From Olivibacter domesticus (lineage in GTDB: Bacteria > Bacteroidota > Bacteroidia > Sphingobacteriales > Sphingobacteriaceae): 64,000 nt of DNA. Numbering within the stretch: position 1 is the first letter of the stretch; every line of letters starts with the position of its first letter. Made by a program: the position numbers and the translations under genes. The stretch spans positions 1,707,662-1,771,661 of the forward strand of contig NZ_FOAF01000001.1 of NCBI RefSeq assembly GCF_900109575.1, read 5' to 3'. The notes beneath the pieces were generated by a model that made no database searches, had not been told where the DNA came from, and saw nothing but the letters and a program-made list of their open reading frames with translations. Below, piece by piece: positions 43,475 to 54,400 of the stretch.

Positions 43475-43825
43475 TTATTTCTGGGGTTGCGTTACTTCCA
43501 TTTTTTCGGCAAAATGAGCACAATAATCGCGCAAATCTCCAATTACTGCTTGTGCGATCGGGTCGCTACCTGCTGCTCTTAAAAAAGAATCTCCCATAGT
43601 TTGTAAGGTCTCGTAAAAAAAACGCTTCATTTCATCTAAGGGCATGTCCTTTGTCCATAAATCTATACGCAAAGCATTCTTATAATGATGATCCCATAAG
43701 GCAAGGTACATTGCTTTAGAGGGTAATGCCTCTTTACTTTCACCTTCTGTTGACTCCCAAGTAATGTTCTCAGGTATATTAGCGTCGTCTAATTCAATAG
43801 TTAATTTAATTTCTGCTTTTCTCAC
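43475..43825 (-). CDS. gldC: Gliding motility protein GldC
   Basis: 116 residues matching GldC: an N-terminal strand AEIKLTIELDDANIPENITW, the conserved ALWDHHYKNALRIDLWTKDMPLDEMKRFF core, and FLRAAGSDPIAQAVIGDLRDYC near the C-terminus. GldC is a small cytoplasmic protein of the gliding and type IX secretion machinery of Bacteroidota, found even in non-gliding species. Its usual neighbour gldB is not in the window. It lies 56 bases after the small membrane protein gene on the same strand. Confidence 0.92.
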   Translation of the reverse strand: MRKAEIKLTIELDDANIPENITWESTEGESKEALPSKAMYLALWDHHYKNALRIDLWTKDMPLDEMKRFFYETLQTMGDSFLRAAGSDPIAQAVIGDLRDYCAHFAEKMEVTQPQK

Positions 43826-43881
43826 TTTATATTATTTTACTTCTTTTCACTTAAAATAGTTCGTTGTTTCAGGCACAACCA

Positions 43882-44124
43882 TTATTTAATAATCCAAATC
43901 ACCAACAGTGTAAATAAAATAAAACCCAATTCAACCAACCATATGCGTTTAATGGTTTTAAGGAAAAACCGAAAAAACTGATCGGCAATCACTAAGACAA
44001 GTAAAAGTGTTATGCCCAATAAAGTTACTTTCCAGTTTACCGCATCGGAAAGTGTCCTCCACATTATCCAGGCCAATAATAATGCACATCCAATGTTAAG
44101 GGGCGTTATACGCATTGTCCTCAT
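43882..44124 (-). CDS. Small three-helix membrane protein, unknown function
   Basis: 80 residues, almost all hydrophobic, with helices near residues 10-25, 31-52 and 60-79. Basic residues between the second and third helix (RFFLKTIKRIW) suggest that loop faces the cytoplasm. I recognise no family. Its start overlaps the stop of the RhlE-type helicase gene by four bases, so translation is coupled, and gldC follows after 56 bases. Confidence 0.7.
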   Translation of the reverse strand: MRTMRITPLNIGCALLLAWIMWRTLSDAVNWKVTLLGITLLLVLVIADQFFRFFLKTIKRIWLVELGFILFTLLVIWIIK

Positions 44125-45440
44125 CTAAAGCGTTTAGATTTGGTATTATATTTCTTTGTGATCTCCTTCTTTGTTTTGTTTGTTTTTAAATTAGCCATCT
44201 TTTTTTCATGGAAAGCGCCTTTAAATTCGGGATTCTCTTTTCGTTTTTGTAAATCGATTTCTTTTGCAATAACTTGTTGCTCTTCGTAAGTGGTCTTTTC
44301 TATCACTACTTGCTCAGGAATATCTAATACAGGTATTTTTTGCCTAATTAACTTTTCAATTTTATTAATATAGTATTCTTCTGCAGCATTACCAAAACTT
44401 ATCGCCACTCCTAGTTTATACGCCCGACCGGTTCTTCCAATCCGGTGGACGTAATCTTCAATAATGATTGGAATATCAAAATTGATAACATGACTTACAT
44501 CACTTACATCTAAACCTCTAGCCGCTACATCCGTTGCCACCAATATTCTTATGGAGCCTTCTTTAAAAGCATTAATAGAATTAATGCGCGTATTTTGGCC
44601 TTTGTTAGCATGAATAACACGGACCTTACCTTCTCCATATTTTCTACATAAAAAGTGGTAAATATTATCTGCTGTTGTTTTCGTTTTGCAAAAAATTATG
44701 AGTCTATGAAAATCTTCGTCATCCTTCAACAAGTGTTGTAAAAGATTGATCTTCGTTTTCATGTTCGGCACTAGGTATAACTGCTGGGTTACGGTATTGG
44801 CTGGCGTAGCTTGTGGAGCCACTTCTACAATGGTCGGAAAAGCCAAAAAATCGCCTGCAATTTTATGCACCAGTTCACTCATAGTAGCAGAAAATAATAA
44901 ATTTTGTCGTTTCCGCGGTACTACTTCTAATATGCGATGAATTTTCCCAATGAAACCCATATCCATCATTTTATCGGCCTCATCCAATACTAAAAATTTA
45001 AGTTGCTTGGTATTTATGTGTTGATCTAAATAGAGGTCTAAAAACCTTCCAGGAGTTGCTACTAAAATATCTACTCCTCGCTTTAATTCTTCTATCTGTG
45101 TTTTTGGGCCTAAACCTCCATATAAAACGACCGTTCTTAAATCAGTATATCGTGCAAATAAACGGATATTCTCTTCTATCTGCATTGCTAATTCACGTGT
45201 AGGAGATATAATCAATGCTCTAGCATCATTACCTTGTGCATATTTAAGCTTCATCAAAATAGGCAACACATATGCAGCAGTTTTACCCGTTCCTGTTTGC
45301 GCAATGCCCATTATATCTTGGCCAGCTAATATAGGTGTGATGGCCTTTGCCTGTATAGGTGTAGGTTCAGTATAACCTGCATCAGCTATTGCACTCAATA
45401 TTTGCTTGTTAAACTTAAAGTCATCGAAGGATTTACGCAT
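44121..45440 (-). CDS. DEAD/DEAH-box RNA helicase, RhlE type
   Basis: About 439 residues from the Met at 45440, which places the conserved FDDFKFNKQILSAIADAGY at the N-terminus as in RhlE; an upstream in-frame Met at 45479 would add 13 residues of no recognised role. Core motifs: AQTGTGKT, PTRELAMQ, TPGRFLDL, VLDEADKMMDMGF, SATMS, HRIGRTGRA. The C-terminal tail is short and Lys-rich. It is an ATP-dependent RNA remodelling enzyme, a second one besides the protein at 33697. It is the first gene of a run with the small membrane protein and gldC. Confidence 0.92.
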   Translation of the reverse strand: MRKSFDDFKFNKQILSAIADAGYTEPTPIQAKAITPILAGQDIMGIAQTGTGKTAAYVLPILMKLKYAQGNDARALIISPTRELAMQIEENIRLFARYTDLRTVVLYGGLGPKTQIEELKRGVDILVATPGRFLDLYLDQHINTKQLKFLVLDEADKMMDMGFIGKIHRILEVVPRKRQNLLFSATMSELVHKIAGDFLAFPTIVEVAPQATPANTVTQQLYLVPNMKTKINLLQHLLKDDEDFHRLIIFCKTKTTADNIYHFLCRKYGEGKVRVIHANKGQNTRINSINAFKEGSIRILVATDVAARGLDVSDVSHVINFDIPIIIEDYVHRIGRTGRAYKLGVAISFGNAAEEYYINKIEKLIRQKIPVLDIPEQVVIEKTTYEEQQVIAKEIDLQKRKENPEFKGAFHEKKMANLKTNKTKKEITKKYNTKSKRFR

Positions 45441-45549
45441 AGACAACAAAGATAGGGATTTGATCGGACTATCGCCCACATTCTTTCTATTTTACTTCCT
45501 TATAACAGACGAAGAATAGTATCCATAAGGGAGGTATCTATCTTACAAA

Positions 45550-45581
45550 ATTGTTTATAAAAGCAATTTTATCTAAGTTTG
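45550..45581 (+). promoter_or_regulatory. Promoter of the dihydroorotase gene
   Basis: ATTG at 45550-45553 and TAAGTTTG at 45574-45581 are 20 bases apart. The ATG follows at 45610. Confidence 0.6.
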
Positions 45582-45609
45582 ACTTAATTATCACTGAACA
45601 TTCGTTTAT

Positions 45610-46947
45610 ATGCCATCTATTTTAATAAAATCAGCAACTATTGTTAACGAAGGAACTATTTCCACCGCAGATCTTTATCTTAATAACGGAATTATTGAGA
45701 TGATATCTAATGAGATTAATCATCCAGCAGATATTGTAATAAATGCTGAAGGACTTTATCTCTTTCCTGGTCTTATTGATGATCAGGTTCATTTTCGAGA
45801 ACCTGGATTAACTTATAAAGCGGACATCTGGCACGAAAGCCGCGCTGCTGTTGCTGGTGGCACAACGAGCTTTATGGAGATGCCTAATACCATACCAAAC
45901 ACACTTACCCAGGATCTCTTAGAAGAAAAATATAGTATAGCCGCTAAAAACTCCATAGCCAACTATTCATTCTTCATGGGGGCCGCTAACGATAATTTAG
46001 AAGAGGTTCTTAAAACGAATCCTGTAAATGTATGTGGGATCAAAGTATTTATGGGATCATCAACAGGTAATATGTTGGTAGATAGCGAGCAAACCTTAGA
46101 AAATATTTTTAAAAATGCCCCTACATTAATTGCTACGCATTGTGAAGATGAGAAGACTATAAGGGAAAACTTAGTGAAGTATAAACAACAATACCAGGAC
46201 AAACTAACCATCGATATGCATCCGTTAATACGCTCTGCAGAAGCTTGTTATAAATCCTCTTCACATGCGGTTGCGTTAGCAGAAAAATATGGAACCAGGT
46301 TACATATCTTACATATATCTACTGCTAAAGAAACAGAACTTTTCAGCAACGACATCTCCCTAAAAAATAAGAAAATAACTGCTGAAGCCTGTATTCATCA
46401 TTTATGGTTTAGCGATGCTGACTATAAAGAGAAAGGCAATTTTATTAAGTGGAATCCTGCAGTAAAAACAAAAAAAGACAGGGATGGTATTTTGCAGGCA
46501 GTATTGGATGGACGAATAGACGTCATCGCTACCGATCATGCACCACACACATTCGATGAAAAATCGAAACCATATGCCGAAGCTCCTTCAGGCGGTCCGC
46601 TCGTCCAACATGCCTTACAGGCATTATTAGATTTGTACCACGAGGAAAAAATCACGTTAGAACAAATTGTGGAGAAAACAGCTCATAATACGGCAATTTG
46701 TTTTCAGGTCGAAAACCGTGGATTTATTCGTGAGGGTTTTTATGCCGACTTAGTATTAGTTGATTTGAATAAGCCCTATACCGTTGATCGTTCTAATATT
46801 ATATCGAAATGCGGATGGTCGCCATTTGAGGGGCACACATTCAAATCATCCATTACACATACCATTGTTTCAGGAAATTTAGTCTTCGAAGATGGAAAAC
46901 TTATTGATGATAAACCTGGAAAACGCTTGTTATTTGATAGAAACTAA
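45610..46947 (+). CDS. pyrC: Dihydroorotase (Bacteroidota type)
   Basis: 445 residues of the amidohydrolase superfamily. The N-terminal metal motif is LIDDQVHFREPGL at 55-67, where the first His of the usual HxH is Gln59 and only His61 remains. The carboxylated Lys is in CGIKVFMGSSTGN, later His ligands are in IATHCEDE and LHILHIST, and the catalytic Asp is in VIATDHAPHT. The same QVH form occurs in other Bacteroidota dihydroorotases that I recall, such as the Porphyromonas one, so this is a clade trait and not damage. The enzyme closes carbamoyl aspartate to dihydroorotate in pyrimidine synthesis. Confidence 0.93.
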   Translation: MPSILIKSATIVNEGTISTADLYLNNGIIEMISNEINHPADIVINAEGLYLFPGLIDDQVHFREPGLTYKADIWHESRAAVAGGTTSFMEMPNTIPNTLTQDLLEEKYSIAAKNSIANYSFFMGAANDNLEEVLKTNPVNVCGIKVFMGSSTGNMLVDSEQTLENIFKNAPTLIATHCEDEKTIRENLVKYKQQYQDKLTIDMHPLIRSAEACYKSSSHAVALAEKYGTRLHILHISTAKETELFSNDISLKNKKITAEACIHHLWFSDADYKEKGNFIKWNPAVKTKKDRDGILQAVLDGRIDVIATDHAPHTFDEKSKPYAEAPSGGPLVQHALQALLDLYHEEKITLEQIVEKTAHNTAICFQVENRGFIREGFYADLVLVDLNKPYTVDRSNIISKCGWSPFEGHTFKSSITHTIVSGNLVFEDGKLIDDKPGKRLLFDRN

Positions 46948-47030
46948 TTACAATAGCTGTTTAGCACTAGCTTAGGGTATGAGATTAATTTTATGCCATT
47001 TCATTAAAACGGATATAAATAAGTTAATAC

Positions 47031-48125
47031 GTGGTTATGACAAAAATGCATGAAGACTACCAGAAAATCGACAAAAGAACTTTTTTGCATAACCTGGGCA
47101 CTGGATTAGCGTGCATGGCAACAATGTCCGTATCTTCCCTTGCAAGAGGTGAGGGACATAGTTATCAACAGGCGATCAAACCAATTTATCTAAACAAATT
47201 AAAAAGAGGAGATACTGTCGGTATAATTTGTCCGTCTTCAGCTATTGACGGTGAATTGCCGTTCATCCTTGCTCAAGAAACTTTTGAAGCTTTAGGGTTC
47301 AAAGTTAAATGGGGAGAGCATACACACGATAGGCTGGGGCATTTAGCAGGAAACGATGATGGTAAACTAGCGGATCTACATCGAATGTTTAAAGATGACC
47401 AAGTAAAAGGAATTATTTGTATGCGCGGTGGTTCAGGAGCGGCTCGACTGTTGGATAGAATTGATTATGATCTTATAAAACATAACCCTAAAATATTTTT
47501 AGGCTATAGTGATATCACAGCGCTGCATGCAGCGATACAAAGTCAAACTGGATTAATTACTTTTCATGGACCTGTAGGAACGAGTTCTTGGCCATCTTTT
47601 GTTGCTGATCAATTTGAAGCTTTATTTTTTAACGGTTTACCCCCCATATATGAAAATCCATTAAACAAAGGAGATGATCTAATTCCACGACAAAACAGGA
47701 TTCAGACGATTAATCCTGGTATTGCAAAAGGAAAATTATTAGGTGGAAATTTAACCGTATTAACAACAATTTCCGGCTCACCGTATTATCCTGATTTTAG
47801 CAATAGTATCTTATTTTTGGAAGATGTTTCGGAAGAACCCTACCGTATTGAACGGATGCTTTGTCAGTTAAAATTAAATGGGACCTTAGGGAAAATAAAA
47901 GGGTTTATTTTTGGAAAATGTACGGATTGCGCTCCAAATGGCGGTTATGGCTCCTTAACACTTGACGAAATTTTAAGTGACTATATTAAACCTTTAGCTA
48001 TACCTGCTTATCAAGGAGCATTGATTGGACATATTCGAGAACAGTTTATTCTTCCCGTTGGCGCACAAATAACAATGGATGCCGATAAAGGTGTCTTTTC
48101 TGTGGATGGGGAGATATTTAGCTAG
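47031..48125 (+). CDS. S66 family LD-carboxypeptidase (YkfA/LdcA-like)
   Basis: 364 residues. The S66 nucleophile elbow GYSDITAL places Ser near 160; the Glu and His partners are in FLEDVSEEPYRIE (about 264) and IGHIREQF (about 334). Family members remove the terminal D-Ala from murein tetrapeptides, cutting the L-meso-DAP/D-Ala bond. A KRTFLHNLGTGLACMATM leader before residue 40 resembles a Tat or Sec signal, suggesting a periplasmic form rather than the usual cytoplasmic LdcA. The Met at 47037 is an alternative start. The neighbours (M14 peptidase, NlpC/P60 protein, Ala-Glu epimerase) make murein-peptide breakdown the likely job. Confidence 0.9.
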   Translation: MVMTKMHEDYQKIDKRTFLHNLGTGLACMATMSVSSLARGEGHSYQQAIKPIYLNKLKRGDTVGIICPSSAIDGELPFILAQETFEALGFKVKWGEHTHDRLGHLAGNDDGKLADLHRMFKDDQVKGIICMRGGSGAARLLDRIDYDLIKHNPKIFLGYSDITALHAAIQSQTGLITFHGPVGTSSWPSFVADQFEALFFNGLPPIYENPLNKGDDLIPRQNRIQTINPGIAKGKLLGGNLTVLTTISGSPYYPDFSNSILFLEDVSEEPYRIERMLCQLKLNGTLGKIKGFIFGKCTDCAPNGGYGSLTLDEILSDYIKPLAIPAYQGALIGHIREQFILPVGAQITMDADKGVFSVDGEIFS

Positions 48126-48259
48126 CAAAAAAGTATTTATTTAGTTTAGGATTGAACGATATTAGATATTGAACAAGGAGATAATTACCTGATTCTTAAA
48201 TGGCGACTGTATTAATGCAGTAAATTGATTTAAGGACTTTACAATAAATATCATGACTT

Positions 48260-49747
48260 ATGAAAAAACTAAAATTTGGTTTACTATTGCTCACGATTAT
48301 GGCCTCTTGCCAAGAAAGTCAACATAATTCTAATAATAAAAACAGTTATACACCAGATACTACTATGCTTGCCAAAGCTTTTGAACTTTATAAAGAGTCT
48401 AGTCTCACACATCGTAGATTTAAACATGCAGCTATAGAACCATTGATTTTAAAGCGAAAAAATGATTCTATTTTTAAGGTAACTAATTTAGGTCTTTCAG
48501 TACAAAAGCGTCCACTTTATCAATTGCGTTATGGAAAAGGAGAAAAACGGATCATGCTCTGGTCGCAAATGCATGGGAATGAAAGTACAGCAACGATGGC
48601 CCTTTTTGACATTTTCAACTTTTTGGAGGGCCATAATGATGGATATGACTCTATCCGAAACCTATTAACAGAAAAGACAACTCTATTTTTTCTTCCGATG
48701 ATTAACCCCGACGGTGCTGAGATCTTCAATAGAAGAAATGCCCTTGATATTGATCTTAACAGAGATGCCCGTGAAACAGCTACCCCTGAAGCAGCTATAT
48801 TAAAAAAAGCAGCTGAGGTAAATAAACCAGCTTTCGGTTTTAATTTACATGATCAGCATATTTATTACAACGTACCAAGTACTGGCAATCCCGCAACCAT
48901 TTCTTTTTTAGCTCCGGCCTATAACTATGAAAAAGACATTAATAAAGTAAGAGGTCGTGCAATGCAACTTATTGTGGGTATGAACCAGCTTTTGCAGCAA
49001 TATATACCAAATGGCGTAGCAAAGTATGATGACACACATGAACCCAGAGGGTTTGGGGATAATTTTCAAAAGTGGGGTGCGAGCACAGTTCTCATTGAAT
49101 CAGGAGGATACAAAGGCGACCCTGAAAAACAATACATCAGAGAACTTAACTTTATGATTATCTTGAATGCTTTGATAGAAATTGCGCAGGAAAGTTATGA
49201 GCAATATAATCAAGCGGAATACGAAGATATCCCCGAGAATTCTTCCAAGCTTTCAGATTTATTAATCAAAAATATAAAAGCGGAAAGGGACTCTGTTGTA
49301 TATCAAGTCGATTTGGCCATCAAACGTGACGAGGTTACGGCCCCCGACAGTATTTTTTACACACGAGGAAGAATTGATGACGTTGGCGATCTTAAAGATA
49401 GTTATGGCTATCGGGAACTAGATGCAAAAGGCCTAACTTTTATGAAGGGAAAAATATATTCTTCCCCAATTAATCACGTGGGAGAATTAACACCACAAAG
49501 GGCGATGAACTTATTGCGTCAAGGATATTTAGCAGTAAAGTTGAGAAATGTTGCAGAAAATAAGCACTACAATTTACCTATTTTATTAAGCAGTACGGGC
49601 ATTCTTTATGGTAACAGTCCGACATTAGGTAGTCAGGCTAATTTCTTTTTAGCAAAAGAAGATAAACCGATGTATGCTATTATTAACGGTTATTTAATAG
49701 ACCTATCGAAAGAGCCGGAAGAAGAATTTAAAAACTATATTCAATAG
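48260..49747 (+). CDS. M14-family zinc carboxypeptidase, lipoprotein
   Basis: 495 residues. The signal MKKLKFGLLLLTIMASC ends in a lipobox, so the mature protein is lipidated at Cys17. Zinc ligands are His105 and Glu108 in MHGNEST and a His near 197 in NLHDQH; the catalytic Glu is near 280 in LIESGGYKG. NPDGAEIFNRRNALDIDLNRDA is another family block. The last 180 residues are a separate domain I do not recognise. M14 enzymes trim C-terminal residues, and some (for example gamma-D-Glu-DAP peptidases) act on murein peptides, which fits this locus; specificity is inferred. It lies 134 bases after the S66 gene on the same strand. Confidence 0.9.
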   Translation: MKKLKFGLLLLTIMASCQESQHNSNNKNSYTPDTTMLAKAFELYKESSLTHRRFKHAAIEPLILKRKNDSIFKVTNLGLSVQKRPLYQLRYGKGEKRIMLWSQMHGNESTATMALFDIFNFLEGHNDGYDSIRNLLTEKTTLFFLPMINPDGAEIFNRRNALDIDLNRDARETATPEAAILKKAAEVNKPAFGFNLHDQHIYYNVPSTGNPATISFLAPAYNYEKDINKVRGRAMQLIVGMNQLLQQYIPNGVAKYDDTHEPRGFGDNFQKWGASTVLIESGGYKGDPEKQYIRELNFMIILNALIEIAQESYEQYNQAEYEDIPENSSKLSDLLIKNIKAERDSVVYQVDLAIKRDEVTAPDSIFYTRGRIDDVGDLKDSYGYRELDAKGLTFMKGKIYSSPINHVGELTPQRAMNLLRQGYLAVKLRNVAENKHYNLPILLSSTGILYGNSPTLGSQANFFLAKEDKPMYAIINGYLIDLSKEPEEEFKNYIQ

Positions 49748-49835
49748 CTGCATTGCAGAAAACGGAGCAAATTTATTTAAAACGACGTTTTATAAAATTC
49801 ATACCAAATAAATAGCGTTCGACTGTTGTATAAAT

Positions 49836-49862
49836 TAATAAGGGGGAAATCCCCCCTATTAA
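49836..49862. terminator. Shared terminator between the M14 gene and susD
   Basis: GGGGG (49842-49846) pairs with CCCCC (49851-49855) around AAAT, extended by AT-rich flanks (AATAA and TATT). It lies between the convergent M14 peptidase and susD genes and, on the minus strand, is followed by TTATT. It can serve both transcripts. Confidence 0.55.
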
Positions 49863-49884
49863 AATTAAAATATTCAATTAATAT

Positions 49885-51339
49885 TTAATATCCAGGGTTT
49901 TGCTGCTTAGCAATTTCGGGATTTGCATTAATTTCAGTTTGCGAAATAGGCAAGAGCGTCTTGAAAAAGCTTCTATTAATTGATTTTTCCCTATGCGCAA
50001 CAGTTATTCCTCCAAAGTCATCATTGAATGTGATTGTTTTATTTAGGCGAATCATATCAAAAAAACGATGGCCTTCTCCAAATAGCTCTTTGCTGCGCTC
50101 GTCAAGGATCATATCCAAGGTAACTGTAGATGCGGTTGCTAAAGCTAAATTTGGTGACCGCTTACGAATTGCATTGAGGTAATTCGCCGCTGCAGCTTTA
50201 TCTGTATAGAAAGCTGCTTCTGCTGCTATTAAGTAAATTTCAGATAGCCGTATTACCTTTATATTCACAGCGGTTGCAGTGGATTTCCCGTCGCCTTCTA
50301 GCGAAGTGCTACCACTGTACTTATAACAAGACCCTAAACGTGTTTCGGATGTCTCGTCATAGCTCATTACTCCCCACCTTATGTCATCTGCGTCTTCACC
50401 TAACCTAGTAAGAAAGTAATCGCTCGCCATGAACCACCCCATAGCACTAGATGAACCATCCCCTAAACGCCTCAAATAAAAGCCTAATGACTCAGTACCC
50501 AAATCAGCTTCGTTCGGGAGTATACCCAACTCAAAAATCGATTCGGAACCAAACTGAGCTTTCCAGGAATTAACCCATTGATCATTTGCGTATAAAGTAT
50601 ACACATTGCTATTAATCAGCTCTTCAGCCGCGCTTAACGCTTCGACATACTTCTCCATGTATAAGTATACTCGCGCCTGCATGGCCTTATTTGCATAATA
50701 ATTAATAACACCATTAGATTTATCTTTTGATAACAAAGGAGATGCTTCGTTAAGATCGCTGATAATCTGATTGTAATTTTCTTCAACGGTTGCTCTCACA
50801 GGTTGTGCCGAAGCCTCTAATGTTGTGGTTATATTCGGAACACCAAACGAAGCCTTATCATCAGTATACGCTCTACCATATAACCGCACTAGGTCGAAAT
50901 ACATTAATGCTCTGGCCGTTAAAGCCTGTCCTTTATAATTACTAAAATCTTCTGAAGTGCCTTCATTTTCTAGTTTTTCAATGTTCTTTAATAGGTTATT
51001 TACTTGAAGAATTCCATCATACATTTGCGTCCAAAAGCCAGCATAATCGTTAGAAGAAACAGAATGGTTGAATGTATATAGCGCATCCAATCCCCTACCC
51101 TGTGAAGAAATGGTTAGATCTCCGCCTTTTGCATCGCCATACATAATAAAATTTCTGCCATAATAATTAAAACTTGTCATTTTGCGCAAGAGGCCATTCA
51201 TCATAGCTTTGGCATCTGATGCTGTTTTTATGGCGGTTTCTGAATCTGTAGAATCAGTAGGTTCTACCTCTAAAAAATCTTTGCAGGCAGTGCATGTAAA
51301 AATCAGTAACACTATCCATAATTTATGTAATATTTTCAT
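49885..51339 (-). CDS. RagB/SusD family lipoprotein of the murein-peptide locus
   Basis: 484 residues with lipoprotein signal ILHKLWIVLLIFTCTAC and a lipidated Cys. SusD features: FLEVEPTDSTDSETAIKTASDA, the helical block SNYKGQALTARALMYFDLVRLYGRAY, EIYLIAAEAAFYTD, and the C-terminal RSKELFGEGHRFFDMIR and NPGY. It should sit on the cell surface as the substrate-binding lid of the SusC partner that starts 123 bases upstream. Its location in an operon with NlpC/P60 and epimerase genes suggests peptides with D-amino acids as cargo; that is inference. Confidence 0.92.
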   Translation of the reverse strand: MKILHKLWIVLLIFTCTACKDFLEVEPTDSTDSETAIKTASDAKAMMNGLLRKMTSFNYYGRNFIMYGDAKGGDLTISSQGRGLDALYTFNHSVSSNDYAGFWTQMYDGILQVNNLLKNIEKLENEGTSEDFSNYKGQALTARALMYFDLVRLYGRAYTDDKASFGVPNITTTLEASAQPVRATVEENYNQIISDLNEASPLLSKDKSNGVINYYANKAMQARVYLYMEKYVEALSAAEELINSNVYTLYANDQWVNSWKAQFGSESIFELGILPNEADLGTESLGFYLRRLGDGSSSAMGWFMASDYFLTRLGEDADDIRWGVMSYDETSETRLGSCYKYSGSTSLEGDGKSTATAVNIKVIRLSEIYLIAAEAAFYTDKAAAANYLNAIRKRSPNLALATASTVTLDMILDERSKELFGEGHRFFDMIRLNKTITFNDDFGGITVAHREKSINRSFFKTLLPISQTEINANPEIAKQQNPGY

Positions 51340-51462
51340 CCGTATATGATTATTTGTTCATCGTTGGTTAAATTTTAGAGGCATTCACGCTGCCTTCGGC
51401 GGTATGAGTGATTTTCTCATTGGCATAAATGAGCTCGTTATACTCGGTTTGTTTTTTAATCA

Positions 51463-54400
51463 TTAGAAACTAAACTCAACACCGAATGTATAAATTTTTC
51501 CAATTGGTGTTTCCCAGCCCCTCGTACCGTATTGGTTAACTTCTGGATCCGCAATCTTATATTTCGAAAATGTTAAGAGATTTGTTCCATTAAAATAAAC
51601 CCTTGCACTGGAAACCCCTACTTTTCTGGTGATGGCAGTTGGAATGCTATATGCCAAATTGATGTTTTTTAGCCGCAAGAAACTTGCGCTATGCATCTGG
51701 CGGCTACTGTATTTTTGTGGGTCCGTCAGGTCATTTCCATCCAACTTTGGTAAGCTGCCACCTGTGTTAGAAGCCGTCCACATATTGTCGTAGTAGTATT
51801 CGGATCGAATTCGTTCCCAATAGTACCCGTCATCCGCCACATCTTTGAACGCTCCATCATAAAGGTAACCACCCAATTTATAGATAAAATTAAAACCGAG
51901 CGATATTCCCTTATATTCCACATCAGTATTAAACCCACCATATACCGTAGGCAACGCTGAACCTAAAATTTTATAATTTGCTTTCGACCAATCATTAGTT
52001 GCACCTCGCCCATTATACACAAAATCACCGTCAGTTGCATTTTCAGGATTGTTTACGTACCATACGTTTTTTCCATTTTCAGGATCTACTCCAGCCCATT
52101 CATAGCCATAAAAACTTAACACCGATTCGCCTTCTCTATAAATATATTGAGCCCTATCGTCATCTCCTGTTGGATCATACCATATAATATCCTGTCCCTT
52201 AACATCTCCTTGATTTTTATATAGCTTCGTTACTTTTGATTTGATAAACGAGGCATTCACGCTTGCACTCCATCGCCATTTATCAGATCGAATAATATCA
52301 TACCCTAAATCTACCTCAAAGCCTCTATTATTAATTTCTCCTACATTCTTTAACGTCGAACTGAAACCCGTTACTGTAGAAATAGGGACATCTTGTAGCA
52401 GGTCTTTGGAATCACGGTTAAAGTATTCAACCGTACCATATAATCGATTATCAAAAAAACCGAACTCCAAAGCCAAATTTGTTGTATAACTGGTTTCCCA
52501 TGTCAGATTCTTATCAGCAATCGTACTAATTGCTCCACCCGGTGACCCCATATATTTATTATCAGTATATTTGGTTAAGGACATCCATCCATAGTCTGCT
52601 ATCGGAAGCGTGCCATTTACACCATATGAAGCCCTTACACGTAAATTACTTACATAATCCAGCTCTTTCATAAATGCTTCTTGATTAATGCGCCACGAAC
52701 CTGCTACAGACCAGAAATCTCCCCAGCGGGTATCTGGCCCCAAACGAGAAGAACCATCACGACGATAGGAGGCAGAAGCATAATATCGTTGCGCATAATT
52801 GTACTCCGCCCTTGATAATACAGACAACATATTGTACCCCCAGCTATAAGCGCTTGCGTCTAGTACACCGGCGGTGGCCACTGTATGCAAAGCACTCGAA
52901 GGAAGATCTGTTCCTGTCGACCGTTGAAAATCCGTTTGATTTTTTTCTACCTCGAAACCCGCTAGTAAACTTAAGCCATGCAAACCAAACTCTTTGCTAT
53001 AATTAGCTGTAGTAGAAGACACTATCTTTCTGATATTGGTACTCATTTCTGTTACAGAACCATTAGTAGTGGAGCCGTCAAAATGGTTTGCACTATAATA
53101 AAGATGATCTTTAATTTCTGCATTATCGAATGAAAATACCGACTTAATATTTAACTCCGGAAGGATATTAATAGTTAATGTTTCATTAGCAGACACCCGT
53201 AATGTTTTGGATTTATTCTCCCATTCATTGTTATAGTATTCGGCATTATAAGCATAACTTCCATAGCGATCAGTCCAAGGTTTACCAGTTTTATAGTCAG
53301 TAGGCCAATATAATGGCCAAAGTAAATTCCGCGACTGAAGGAAGTAATTAGAACCTGTGCTTCTTGTATCATTGAATCCTTTTTGAGTATTGTTTGATAC
53401 ATTAACATTAGACATAAACTCAATGTGTTTGCCAATTTTCTGTGACAAATTAATACGTCCGGCTATACGGTCATAGTCGTTCACCTTTATCCTACTTTGA
53501 TCTTTGGTATATGAAAGCGAGGAATAATATTTTGTTTTGTCGTCTCCCCCACTTACAGACAAGTCATTTGTTTGGTAAACGCCTGTTCTAAAAAGGACAT
53601 CGTCCCAGTTAAAGTATGTACCCTCCCTGTTTACAATACCATCGGTCATTCCTTTAATGTTCACATTTTCGTACAGACCGGTACCGTTTGTTTCAAAATA
53701 ATAACCATGCTTGTTGAACCGCGTATTTAATTTACTAAGTGCGTCCGCATTCGCGAACGACTCGTCTCTTCCATTGGAGGTGCGGTAATCATGAAACACT
53801 TGATATAACATGTTCACTTGTTCTTGTACACCTGCAGTTTCATAGTTATCGGTTGCCCAAGACGGCGTTATGCCAATTGAAGACCTTAGATTTATAACCG
53901 GCTTCCCCTCCTTTCCTTTTTTCGTTGTAATGAGAATAACACCATTTGCTGCCCTCGAGCCATATAGGGATGAAGCTGCTGCATCCTTTAACACTGTAAT
54001 GGTTTCTATATCTGCAGGATTTAGTGAATTCATTACGTTGTTGGAAGTGTAAATATAATCTCCCATTTGCCCAGCATCACCAGAGACAACCGGTACACCA
54101 TCAATCACATATAATGGTTCATTAGATGCATTCATTGAGCCAATACCACGAATACGGATGCTCGGTGCAGCTCCCGCCTGGCCCGACGAATTAGTTACCT
54201 GCATACCTGGTACGCGCCCAACCAGCGCATTTTCAAAAGAAACCGTTGGAATATCATTCACATCGCTTTGTTTAACTACCGAAGCGGATCCTGTATATGT
54301 TCCTTTCTTCGCCGTACCATAGGCCACTACCATAACCTCATCCAATGTCTGATCTCCCGTTTCAAGGGATACATTAATAACGGACTGGCTACCAACAGGG

